Origin: Pirellula staleyi DSM 6068
GTDB taxonomy: Bacteria; Planctomycetota; Planctomycetia; Pirellulales; Pirellulaceae
Length of the DNA: 64,000 nucleotides
Direction of reading: 5' to 3'
Assembly (NCBI GenBank): GCA_945875845.1
Contig: CAMCMB010000017.1
Location: forward strand, 1 to 64,000
Notes under the pieces: model-generated
Seen by the model: only the letters and a program-made list of their open reading frames with translations
Database searches by the model: none
What the model was told of the DNA's origin: nothing
Part shown: positions 35,385-45,677 of the stretch, piece by piece
Numbering within the stretch: position 1 is the stretch's first letter
Layout: every line of letters starts with the position of its first letter
Translations under genes and position numbers: made by a program

Positions 35385-37802
35385 TTATTGTACAACGGGT
35401 AAGGAAGTGGAATTGGCAGATGTTGGTAAGCTCTCCATTTTCTTACTCGGCCCTGCTAACTTAAGCGCTTCAATGACTTGAGTTTCGGTGAGTAGGTCCC
35501 TTAAGACGATAGGATTGTCTGGAGCAGAAGCAGAATATATTGCCAAAATTGGAATAGACAAGCTATTGAGCTCGTTTAGTTTTGCCCGAATATTCGGCGG
35601 GTAGTTGGTCATGTCGGCAACCATGGGAACAATCCCTTCGGACTCAAGGAATTCTTTCACTTTCTTGGTTTCCAGAGCAACACGTAGATTGAGTTTGCAG
35701 TTTTGGCACCAATTGGCGGTAAAATCGATCATGACGGTTTTGCCGTTTGCAACGAGTGCGTCAAGCTTGGATTCTTCATATTCTTGCCACGCAATTTGAT
35801 AGCGCGATGGCTGCAAGAGGTAAAACGAACCATACGTTCCCAGCAAAGCGACCATCGCAGCCACCCCCCACGCTTTGACCTTGGTATTGGTCTCGGCCCA
35901 AGCAGGGACCCGTCCAATCAACCAACACGAAAACCAAACGAACATCAGGGCAGAAAGCATGGCCATTCGGTCTTGATCCAAGAACCCGCTGACCAGGAAA
36001 ACGACGGAAAGCAACATCGGAAACGCCATGAGTTCCTTGAACGTTTCCATCCAGGGACCAGGCTTGGGCAAAAAGGAAAGCATGGAAGGCTGTGCGGCCA
36101 CGACCAAGTAGGGAAGTGCCATTCCTAGCCCAACGCCAAAGAAAATCAACAGCACCACCCAGGCGGGTTGGCTCAAGGCAACGATAAACACTCCCCCCAA
36201 AAACGGTGCACTGCAGGGCGTCGCCAAGATCGTCGTAATCAAGCCTTTAAAAAAGGCGCCCAGGTAGCCTTCCCGATTGGAAAGCTCAGTACTTGTTTTG
36301 CTCATCGCAAAACCGGGAATGGGAATCTCCCAAACACCCAGAAAACTCAACGCCAGGGAAAACATGAAGGCTGTAATAATAATTCGAAACCCGATCGCAC
36401 CGAATTGCTCGCCCCAACCGTAAGCTGTCCCAGTATTGTACCGAATCAAAATACTGATTAGACCGAGCCCTAAGACGAGCGAGATGATGCCCGCAGCATA
36501 GGTCAATGTGAGCATGGAGGCCGTCTTGCGATCACCCCCCGATTCGCTTACGAATCCAAGTACTTTGAGGCCGATGACTGGTAAAACGCATGGCATGAAG
36601 TTGAGGATGAACCCCCCGAGCATCGCCAGGCAAAACTTGGTCCAGATCTCGAACGAACTCAGTGTCAACTTGATCGTCGGTCCATCGATCCATTTCACTA
36701 AATTAGGATTCTTGGCTACATCGTTAAACGAAACGGCTGTCATGGCAGCGTTAAGTACTTCCGTTTTCGATTCGGAGCCGACAGTGACATCCAACTGGAA
36801 TCGAATCCCCCGAGGTTCATCGCATGAACCATCGGTGCAGCCCTGGTAGCCGATCAACCCCTCCACGGGATAAATGCCATCGATCGCTTGCTTTGGGACT
36901 TGAAGAGGGACTCGCCACGTCACGTCCCCCTGGTAATATTCGACATCGATTCCGCCACCGAGATCTTTGGTAATGACCTTACTGCTAGTCTTGGGATCTC
37001 CGGCGACCAAGCCAGCTTTTTGTGTCATCGCAATGAGGGTTCGCGACTGGGTGTTGCTATCGTTCGGATCGTATTTATAGATGTGATAGTTCGCATCCGG
37101 TTTCGCAACGAGAACCAGTTCGAAGGAATCCCCTGCTTTAACAACAGATTTGGTTTGTGAAATGGTCCATTCGACAGGGCTATTGGGTGCTCGGAATGGA
37201 CCGTTACTCGCCTGTGTTTTTGCAGATGCGTAGAACCCCTTGAATTTCGCTTGAAGTTCAAGTCCGCGAACGGGAATGCAAGATTTCTCACATACCTGCG
37301 AGTCCACTTTGATTTTTAAAGGAGGAGCCCCGCCGGCGATTGGCGTCTGGAAGGTGACGGGTGCGGTCCACAAAACGGAGTCGTGGTGCACCTCGACGCG
37401 CACGCCCTCGAAACCTTCTTCTTTGAGCGATATCTCAAAGGAGCTGTCCGGCGAGAATGGGCCCGCAAGCTTCACCCCGGGGGCATTCACTTCGATGACC
37501 GTCGGGGCGGGACCTCCAGGGGGCTGAGTTGTCGAAAATGTGTGATAGCCGGTATTGAGTGTGACTTGAACTTGGACCCGCCCGCGAAGTCCACCCTCCT
37601 CAGCTTCGTAACTCGCTTCGTACTCGTAGGGCGTTCCTAGCAAGTTGTCGCTGAAACCGTCGCCCAGACCGCTTCCAAGTCCAAAGTCCACGCCCTTGGA
37701 TTTGGACTTTTGAAAGCCGTAGACGTCGGCCGAGAGCAAAGGCAACGACAAAACCAGGCAAATCGCCGGGACAAGACGTGTTAAAAATGACGGCATTGGC
37801 AT
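35385..37802 (-). CDS. dsbD: Thiol:disulfide interchange protein DsbD-like
   Basis: 805 residues. A signal peptide (LTRLVPAICLVLSLPLLSADVYG) leads into a periplasmic DsbD-alpha-like region that seems duplicated (CEKSCIPV; QGCTDGSCDEP). The eight-helix DsbD/CcdA membrane domain follows with its paired cysteines (LNFMPCVLPVIGLKVLGF; ILATPCSAPFLGG), then a C-terminal thioredoxin domain with active site WCQNC. It carries electrons from cytoplasmic thioredoxin to exported thiol proteins and cytochrome c maturation, which fits a genome rich in secreted haem proteins. The start ATG is at 37802. The gap 37803-38183 shows no gene. Confidence 0.9.
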   Translation of the reverse strand: MPMPSFLTRLVPAICLVLSLPLLSADVYGFQKSKSKGVDFGLGSGLGDGFSDNLLGTPYEYEASYEAEEGGLRGRVQVQVTLNTGYHTFSTTQPPGGPAPTVIEVNAPGVKLAGPFSPDSSFEISLKEEGFEGVRVEVHHDSVLWTAPVTFQTPIAGGAPPLKIKVDSQVCEKSCIPVRGLELQAKFKGFYASAKTQASNGPFRAPNSPVEWTISQTKSVVKAGDSFELVLVAKPDANYHIYKYDPNDSNTQSRTLIAMTQKAGLVAGDPKTSSKVITKDLGGGIDVEYYQGDVTWRVPLQVPKQAIDGIYPVEGLIGYQGCTDGSCDEPRGIRFQLDVTVGSESKTEVLNAAMTAVSFNDVAKNPNLVKWIDGPTIKLTLSSFEIWTKFCLAMLGGFILNFMPCVLPVIGLKVLGFVSESGGDRKTASMLTLTYAAGIISLVLGLGLISILIRYNTGTAYGWGEQFGAIGFRIIITAFMFSLALSFLGVWEIPIPGFAMSKTSTELSNREGYLGAFFKGLITTILATPCSAPFLGGVFIVALSQPAWVVLLIFFGVGLGMALPYLVVAAQPSMLSFLPKPGPWMETFKELMAFPMLLSVVFLVSGFLDQDRMAMLSALMFVWFSCWLIGRVPAWAETNTKVKAWGVAAMVALLGTYGSFYLLQPSRYQIAWQEYEESKLDALVANGKTVMIDFTANWCQNCKLNLRVALETKKVKEFLESEGIVPMVADMTNYPPNIRAKLNELNSLSIPILAIYSASAPDNPIVLRDLLTETQVIEALKLAGPSKKMESLPTSANSTSLPVVQ

Positions 37803-38183
37803 GATCTCGCTTGAAAGAGTGAATAGTCAGTTTACAAGCTTGGTAGTCGTTTGGTCAACCTATTGAAGTTCCCGACGGTTTGCCGGGTGTTTAGTCGACC
37901 GCCCCATGTCTTTCACGCTAGCAACCAAGGGAACTCACTTTCGATTGAATTTTTTGTAGCTACAGGGCGCAAGCCAAATGGTACTCACTTTGCGGAATGG
38001 TTCGAATTCGTAGTGGAAGTCGCCAAGACTTCCCTTGACTTAAGCGCGAAACAAGGAACTCTGGCGAGTTCCACTACCAAAGTGAGTGCCGTTGGGCGCG
38101 AGCCCTCAGGTTTCGCCGCATTTGTCTAGCACTCACCGGACGGCTTGCGCCGTTCCGCTTACAAAGTGAGTGCAGTAGGGCGT

Positions 38184-39929
38184 TTAAACCCGGTGTTTGA
38201 GCCTATTGGCGAGTCTCGTCAGCGTGCTGCTTGCATCCCCCTCAACCATTTTTGCGTGAATCAGATGAAGTTGAGATCGATCCGACCATGCGGCACTGAG
38301 CGCCAGGTCAAACTCCGATTCCGTCGCGACAAGGTAGCCCTTGCCTCCGCCATACACTTCCGGCAGTTTGGAGTAATTCCAAACGGCAATTTCGTTGTAT
38401 TTCCAAATTCCTTCTTGCAGAAACCGCTCGGTTCCATAGCCGTGATTATCGAGCACAATGATCACAGGATTGTGGCCGAGTCGAATGAGCGATGACATCT
38501 CTTGGCCTGTCATTTGAAATGCACCGTCGCCCACGATAACCAACACCCGATCGTTGGGTTTGGCAACACAAGCTCCCAATGCAGCAGGTACCGAAAACCC
38601 CATCGAGGTGTAGTAGGCTGGCGACAGAAAGTCCGTTTTCTCATGGATCACCAATTCCGACGAGGCAAAGAGTGCATCGCCTATGTCGGCAATCACAATC
38701 GTTTGTGCGTCGATCTGAGCATTGATGCGTGCCATCATGCGACTTACCTCCAACGGGCGGTCTGGCTCGATCTGGATTCCCACAGGTTTTTTGACATGGA
38801 GAGTGTCAGGGATGACTCGATGCGCTGGTTGCGGACTTGCTTCGATGAGACGGTCTAGGAAATCGGCCAGGGGTACCTGCGGATAATGATGGTAGGAAAT
38901 CTGAAGATGCTCGCTCGTGGCGTAAATGCAATTTCTCACTTCCAGTTGGGCGGTATAGATCCCCAAGTTGATGTCGGTCATAAATGCGCCGAGCAGCAAA
39001 ATGCAATCGCTCTCCTCGACGTACTTCGTGACATCGTCGCGTCCCATGGCTCCCTCGTATAGTCCGCAGTACAACGGGTGAGTCTCATCGACAACACTTT
39101 TCCCAAGAATCGTAGCAGCGATGGGGATCTTCGCCCTTTCCGCTAGTTTTATCAACTGATCCTGCAAGCCGAATCTGTGGATTTCAACGCCCGCAATAAT
39201 CATGGGCTTCTTCGCTTGGTTGATTCGTTCGATTGCTTCCCGAACGGCCTCCTCCAACGCGAGCGAATCGTACTCCACCGAAGGGCGTCGATATGCGTGC
39301 GTTATCGAGGGGACGACATTGACCATGTCGCGAGGTAATTCGATATACACCGGACGCTTGAATCGATAGCAAGCGTCCAACACGCGGTCGATTTCGCTAA
39401 ACGCCACGAGCGGATCCACCAATTCCGTTGATGCGATGCAGAGTTTCTCGAACACTTCGCGTTGTGTGCTGAAGTCGCGAACCTTGTGGTGAAGCAAAGG
39501 ATTGTTGATGCGTTCATTCAATCCAGGCGAACCCGTGATCAATACAACCGGCGATTTTTCGGCAAAAGCCCCTGCAACACTGTTGCAAACGGAAAGCCCT
39601 CCGACACAATAAGTCACGCACAAGGCACCCATTCCTCGAATCCTCGCATAAGCATCTGCTGCAAACCCTGCGCAGTCCTCACGGGTACAGCCAACCATGT
39701 TGATTGGGCTTTTCTCCAACATGCTATAAAAATTCAGGACGTAGTCCCCTGGGATTCCAAAGCAATCTTGTATCCCGTAATCTTGCATGCGATTGATGAT
39801 GTACTGCCCGATCGACAAATCCATCTGCCCGGGTCGTTGGCTTATGGTCGTTTTATTCTCCGTGCGTTTCCCGATGGAACTAAGCGCGTTGGTCATTTGA
39901 TTTCCAGCTGATTGATAAGTGAATGGCAT
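38184..39929 (-). CDS. Thiamine-diphosphate 2-oxoacid (pyruvate/indolepyruvate) decarboxylase
   Basis: About 581 residues of the pyruvate/indolepyruvate decarboxylase family. The N-terminal PYR domain includes IQDCFGIPGDYVLNFY and the cofactor-activating Glu in CTREDCAGFAADAYARIRG. A central nucleotide-fold domain follows, then the C-terminal PP domain with the ThDP motif GDGAFQMTGQE...LDNHGYGTE. It should remove CO2 from a 2-oxoacid to give an aldehyde; the exact substrate is open. ATG 39929 is preferred over TTG 39935. MDLSIGQYII about 37 residues in is where homologues often begin, so the true start may be later. Confidence 0.85.
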   Translation of the reverse strand: MPFTYQSAGNQMTNALSSIGKRTENKTTISQRPGQMDLSIGQYIINRMQDYGIQDCFGIPGDYVLNFYSMLEKSPINMVGCTREDCAGFAADAYARIRGMGALCVTYCVGGLSVCNSVAGAFAEKSPVVLITGSPGLNERINNPLLHHKVRDFSTQREVFEKLCIASTELVDPLVAFSEIDRVLDACYRFKRPVYIELPRDMVNVVPSITHAYRRPSVEYDSLALEEAVREAIERINQAKKPMIIAGVEIHRFGLQDQLIKLAERAKIPIAATILGKSVVDETHPLYCGLYEGAMGRDDVTKYVEESDCILLLGAFMTDINLGIYTAQLEVRNCIYATSEHLQISYHHYPQVPLADFLDRLIEASPQPAHRVIPDTLHVKKPVGIQIEPDRPLEVSRMMARINAQIDAQTIVIADIGDALFASSELVIHEKTDFLSPAYYTSMGFSVPAALGACVAKPNDRVLVIVGDGAFQMTGQEMSSLIRLGHNPVIIVLDNHGYGTERFLQEGIWKYNEIAVWNYSKLPEVYGGGKGYLVATESEFDLALSAAWSDRSQLHLIHAKMVEGDASSTLTRLANRLKHRV

Positions 39930-40002
39930 GGACAAAGCGATGACAGGACGGACTCATTGTAAGGAAGTTCAACCGTTCGTGGAAATCCCTTTCGCTACAT
40001 CG

Positions 40003-40036
40003 CAATTCGACGGACTAGGAAGTCCGTCGTACCATT
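40003..40036. repeat. Single arm of the dispersed palindromic repeat
   Basis: AATTCGACGGACTAGGAAGT and the bases after it match the right arm of the 33711-33824 copy, with the same CCATTAAA(G/A)CAACA tail. The left arm is missing, so this copy cannot form the long hairpin. Confidence 0.65.
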
Positions 40037-40078
40037 AAAACAACAGCCCGCTAGTGTGTTCTGGCGGATCAGGGCAGC

Positions 40079-40114
40079 ATAAAAAAAGGGCCAATCTTTC
40101 GATTGACCCTTTTC
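40079..40114 (-). terminator. Intrinsic terminator after rpsA
   Basis: On the minus strand AAGGGTCAATC-GAAA-GATTGGCCCTT forms an 11-bp stem (one G-T pair) with a GAAA tetraloop, followed by a run of seven T. It lies about 70 bp downstream of the S1 stop codon and is the clearest factor-independent terminator in the window. Confidence 0.88.
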
Positions 40115-40178
40115 TCCATTCTTTTTCCATTCTTTTTCCGTTCATGGCATTCGCTCGAAGAGCAAAAGACATGTCGGT

Positions 40179-41978
<1,800 letters not shown>

Positions 41979-42347
41979 GCGTAGAAGTCCTTGGGAGAGC
42001 TAGCGGGAGATTCGGCTAGACGCATGAGAAAGAGTTAAGAACCGACTTAAAGATCGATTTACGTGATTCCTTCTTGGCGATAAAGTTGGGGACCGACTCT
42101 CGACGCAGCGTTAAAGAAAGAGGTTTCGATTGGCTGAGCGTGTGGTAACTTTACCAGCACAGTTAAAAACTCATACAACCATGGGTTACGGAGTGTAACA
42201 ACGTTTCGACGGGACGGCAACAGCGTATCGGCTCTCGGCCTAACGGAATCCCTTGATGTTTTGAAGAAAACAGACCGTAAGCCGAGCCAAAGCTGGTCGC
42301 TTGAAACCAACCTTCCCTATCCCTTTTTCCATGCAAGAAATCGTTTC

Positions 42348-42848
42348 ATGACTAACTCCGCTCCTCTCCGCTACGCAATCGGCGGCGATCACGCTGGATT
42401 CACACTCAAGTATGACGTCCTCAAGCTCGTTCAAACGCAGGCAATCGATGTCATCGATTGTGGTACCCATACGGCAGAACCATGCGATTTCCCCGATTTC
42501 GCGGAAATAGTAGCAAAGAAAATCCTGGTGGGTGAAGTCGATCGCGCAATCCTCGTCTGCGGTTCAGGAGTTGGCGTGAGCGTGGCGGCGAACAAGTTCC
42601 CCGGTATTCGCGCAAGTGTCTGCCACGACACTTACTCGGCTAGGCAAGGCGTCGAGCATGATGACATGAACATTTTGTGCATCGGTGCTCGCGTTATCGG
42701 CACGGAGCTCGCTTTCGAAGTCGTGCGAGCTTTTCTGAATGCTCGATACAGCCCGTCTCCCAGACACGCCGACCGGCTCGCAAAAATCGCGGATATTGAG
42801 CGACGCGTTTTGTCGGGTGAGTTTTCGAGTGGCGAGCACCAGAGCTAA
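42348..42848 (+). CDS. rpiB: Ribose-5-phosphate isomerase B (RpiB/LacA family)
   Basis: 166 residues from ATG 42348. Hallmarks are IGGDHAGF at the N-terminus, the active-site cysteine loop CGSGVGVSVAANK, and HDTYSARQGVEHDDMN followed by NILCIGARVIG. It interconverts ribose-5-phosphate and ribulose-5-phosphate in the pentose phosphate pathway. In-frame codons back to 42261 exist but precede the conserved start. The last 285 bp overlap, on the opposite strand, the 3' end of the convergent MFS gene. Confidence 0.92.
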   Translation: MTNSAPLRYAIGGDHAGFTLKYDVLKLVQTQAIDVIDCGTHTAEPCDFPDFAEIVAKKILVGEVDRAILVCGSGVGVSVAANKFPGIRASVCHDTYSARQGVEHDDMNILCIGARVIGTELAFEVVRAFLNARYSPSPRHADRLAKIADIERRVLSGEFSSGEHQS

Positions 42849-44036
42849 AACGGCCAGCGGCAAAACGGTCATCCAAAGCAACCCTGGTCCGGTTCCGTAT
42901 CTGGATACAACCGAGGAGATCAGTGTCGCTGTCACATATCCAAGCGATTGGGCGAGCGTCATCGAGGCGATTCCCATCACGCTGGGATTCATCTGATGGG
43001 CATGCTCGTTTGTCGATATTTGGAATGGGCAGTTCAAGGCGAGGGCAAGTCCAAAAAGCCCAAAGAATGTCATCCCCTGCGTCGCCAACAAACACCCAGC
43101 AAACAACAAGATCCAGCCTGTAGGCCCAACGAAGAGAAGCTTTCTCTTTAAGCCTGGAAAAAAGGGCATGGAAATAAGCAACGCGATTTCGATCGCCACT
43201 GCGAAAGCAAACACAAAGTAGCCATAGTTACCATAGGTACTTGTCAAAAACTCATGTGCATAGAGTCCATACGACATTTCACAAATCCCCACCATCCAGA
43301 CCAGTAGCAAAAGTCCATACCAGTCCCAATTGCTCCCGATTCCTAGTTTTTCACTTCGCGAGGGCCCCCTTTCGTGCACTTTGTGATTCGGAACAAATCC
43401 GGCTTGGTTTTCAAGTTGTCGACTTTCCGATGGCAGCATCAGCCATGCTAGAAACGCAATCGAAGCGTGGCAAACGCTGATCGTGGCGCCAATAAACAAA
43501 TGATAGGTTTCGACCTGTTTCTCGGTCGCACTGGATGCGCCCATGATGAGTAATGCGGCCATGTAGCCCGCCGAACCTGCAGCCCGAACCGTGTAGGCAT
43601 AATCACCCATCGTCGAAACCCCAATGTGGTTCAGCAATGTCATCACGCTCGACTGCACACATCCTAGCATCAGCAGACAAAGCGACACATCGACAAACGG
43701 TCCCACCAGAAAATTCCCCATGGAAGCATTTTGCATTCGCCAGCCGAGAAGCAATTGAATACAACCCAAAACGACAGCAGTGCAGAACAACATCCATTGT
43801 GGCGATCGAGTCCAACCACGCGATTCCGCAAAGCGAAAAAGAAAATACGTCATGCAAGCAGCAATCGGAACAATGCTGGCGATCAGACTTGCCGTGGAGG
43901 GCGTCAGAACGCGGCGCAGGTGCGTTTGCAAGGGAAACGAACTGAATCCCAATGCCAAAAAGTGTACGAAATACGTTGTGCCTGAAAAGAAAATCGCGGA
44001 AGTCGTTCGTTCCGTCGATTGGGAGCGAGTGTTCAA
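42564..44036 (-). CDS. MFS transporter, nucleoside/sugar-type
   Basis: 490 residues with about 12 membrane helices, for example LASIVPIAACMTYFLFRF, YGLLLLVWMVGICEMSYGLY and LLWMTVLPLAVLALVLATR. The overall plan resembles the nucleoside-H+ symporter/LacY-like branch of the major facilitator superfamily; the substrate is unknown. The start appears to be TTG 44036, since no ATG lies before the first helix. The helical domain ends near residue 410; the last ~80 residues (42564-42800) are polar, lie antisense to rpiB and look like read-through until a stop happens to occur. Confidence 0.78.
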   Translation of the reverse strand: MNTRSQSTERTTSAIFFSGTTYFVHFLALGFSSFPLQTHLRRVLTPSTASLIASIVPIAACMTYFLFRFAESRGWTRSPQWMLFCTAVVLGCIQLLLGWRMQNASMGNFLVGPFVDVSLCLLMLGCVQSSVMTLLNHIGVSTMGDYAYTVRAAGSAGYMAALLIMGASSATEKQVETYHLFIGATISVCHASIAFLAWLMLPSESRQLENQAGFVPNHKVHERGPSRSEKLGIGSNWDWYGLLLLVWMVGICEMSYGLYAHEFLTSTYGNYGYFVFAFAVAIEIALLISMPFFPGLKRKLLFVGPTGWILLFAGCLLATQGMTFFGLFGLALALNCPFQISTNEHAHQMNPSVMGIASMTLAQSLGYVTATLISSVVSRYGTGPGLLWMTVLPLAVLALVLATRKLTRQNASLNIRDFCEPVGVSGRRAVSSIQKSSHDFESELRADNASTDAQNVHVIMLDALPSRVSVVADTCANTGELVRRHAHANS

Positions 44037-44146
44037 GGGGTGTCCAGTTTTTGTAAAGCTTGCTCGATACCATCCGTGCCGAACTATATTGCCTCAAAAG
44101 GCAAACCATGTCCAGACACAAAAATTGTGAGACGGTTCAGAGGCTG

Positions 44147-44197
44147 TGATTTCATAGTACCCGTGATTTCATAGTACCCGTGATTTCATAGTACCCG
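44147..44197. repeat. 17-bp tandem repeat, three copies
   Basis: TGATTTCATAGTACCCG is repeated exactly three times head to tail. It lies in the 467-bp gap between the divergent MFS and LysR genes. The rest of the gap holds a short inverted phrase (CACGCTCCGTCGTGACG and ATCACACGGAGTGTGAT, 44198-44262) and no gene. Confidence 0.85.
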
Positions 44198-44491
44198 TCA
44201 CGCTCCGTCGTGACGTCCCTTGTCCAAAACCTTCGGTTTTTGAGGCAACATCACACGGAGTGTGATGGGCACTTTCATCGGAGTCAAAAAATAGCAACTC
44301 AGAGCCTAGCAATGGGCGCGGGAAGCTTGACAAATAGTTCTGGCGAATGACACGCCCTTCGCGCCTCAAAGCGTGCCAACCAATTTACAGGTACTTTCCA
44401 AGCTGCCTCCCTCGGCTTACATAAAGTTTTGGCTCTGATCCTTGACTCCACGCGATTAAAAGGCTATCTTTCGAATCGACAAAGTTAATAC

Positions 44492-44496
44492 AGGAG
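44492..44496 (+). promoter_or_regulatory. Shine-Dalgarno site that decides a non-ATG start
   Basis: AGGAG lies 7 bases before an in-frame ATT at 44504, in an otherwise A/T-rich stretch. No ATG, GTG or TTG occurs in that frame between the preceding in-frame stop (44501) and the middle of the LysR DNA-binding helix. This makes ATT the best-placed initiation codon. Confidence 0.45.
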
Positions 44497-44503
44497 TCAT
44501 TAA

Positions 44504-45562
44504 ATTAATAAAAATAATAAAAGAGTCGCCAGTTCGCACGGTGCTGTTCATATCCGTTCCTTAAAAGTTTTCTACGACGTGGTTCGACGCCGGAGCTTCT
44601 CCATGGCGGCGAGCGACCACGGAATGACGCAAAGTGCCGCCAGCCAAAGTGTGCAACACCTCGAAGATTTCCTCTCGGTCCAATTGATCGATCGCACCAA
44701 GCGACCGTTTGTATTGACCGCCGAAGGGCAAAAATTCTACGACGGGTTGTCGGGCGTTCTTCGTCAGTTCGATTCGCTGGTCGACGAAGTCCGATTGGGT
44801 GGGATTGCCTCGGGCGAGAATGTTGCCGGCCAGGTTGTGGCTGCATCCATTTATTCGATGGGACTAAGCTACATCCCAGTCCTACAGGAAAAATTCCAAA
44901 AGCATTATCCTTCGGCCACGTTCGCGTATCAGCTTGCGCATCCGCACGAGGTGTATCGAATGGTTGAGCAAGGGTCCGTCGACTTCGGTATGGTGAGTTA
45001 TCCCGATCAGAATCATTCGGCTTTGCAGACGACACTTTGGCGTCATGAGCCGATGATTTTGGTCGCATCACCTCGTCATCGACTTTCGTCTCTCGGCCGA
45101 ATCTCCCCGGATGCGCTCTCTCAAGTTGGCTTGGTTGCGTTTGCCGGCAATCTGCGTATTCGGCAAGAAATCGACAAAGAGCTTCGCAACCTTGGCGTGA
45201 CCATGCGCGTCGTGGTTGAGCTCGATAACATCGACTCGGTCAAGCATGCGGCCATCGTCAATAGTGGCGTTGCCTTTCTGCCGATGTTGACCGCCCGAAA
45301 CGAGCTGGCCGCGGGCTCATTAAAATGGATTCCCTGCGATGGACTTGAGTTAACTCGACCTCTGGGAATTATTCAACGCAGAGATGTGACACTAAGCCGG
45401 GCGGCACGTAGCTTCGTGGATTTGATGATGAAAAATCGAATCTGGGATCAAGAGCGAATTCAACCGACCGACTCTGAAAATCCCGACGATGGCCCTTCTT
45501 CGGAACCTTATGTCGCTTCCAATGCAGCGGAAGAAGCTGCTTCGACGCTGGCAGCTGGTTAG
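44504..45562 (+). CDS. LysR family transcriptional regulator
   Basis: About 352 residues. The helix-turn-helix (IRSLKVFYDVVRRRSFSMAA, then TQSAASQSVQHLE) needs codons upstream of the first usual start (GTG 44579), which would delete the first helix; the frame stays open to an ATT codon at 44504 behind AGGAG. The effector domain (VAASIYSMGLSYIPVLQEKF; DFGMVSYP; IVNSGVAFLPM) is standard LysR. It lies 115 bp upstream of gltB in the same direction, so control of nitrogen assimilation genes is plausible, like GltC of Bacillus (inference). Confidence 0.85.
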   Translation: MNKNNKRVASSHGAVHIRSLKVFYDVVRRRSFSMAASDHGMTQSAASQSVQHLEDFLSVQLIDRTKRPFVLTAEGQKFYDGLSGVLRQFDSLVDEVRLGGIASGENVAGQVVAASIYSMGLSYIPVLQEKFQKHYPSATFAYQLAHPHEVYRMVEQGSVDFGMVSYPDQNHSALQTTLWRHEPMILVASPRHRLSSLGRISPDALSQVGLVAFAGNLRIRQEIDKELRNLGVTMRVVVELDNIDSVKHAAIVNSGVAFLPMLTARNELAAGSLKWIPCDGLELTRPLGIIQRRDVTLSRAARSFVDLMMKNRIWDQERIQPTDSENPDDGPSSEPYVASNAAEEAASTLAAG

Positions 45563-45677
45563 ACAGTTGTTATCCGATCCATTTCAAAACGGTGATCGAG
45601 AACACGCGGTCTTGCCACTTCTCAACCCAAATTACCAACACGCAACGCCCAAGTAGTAAGTTAAGGATTTCGATACG

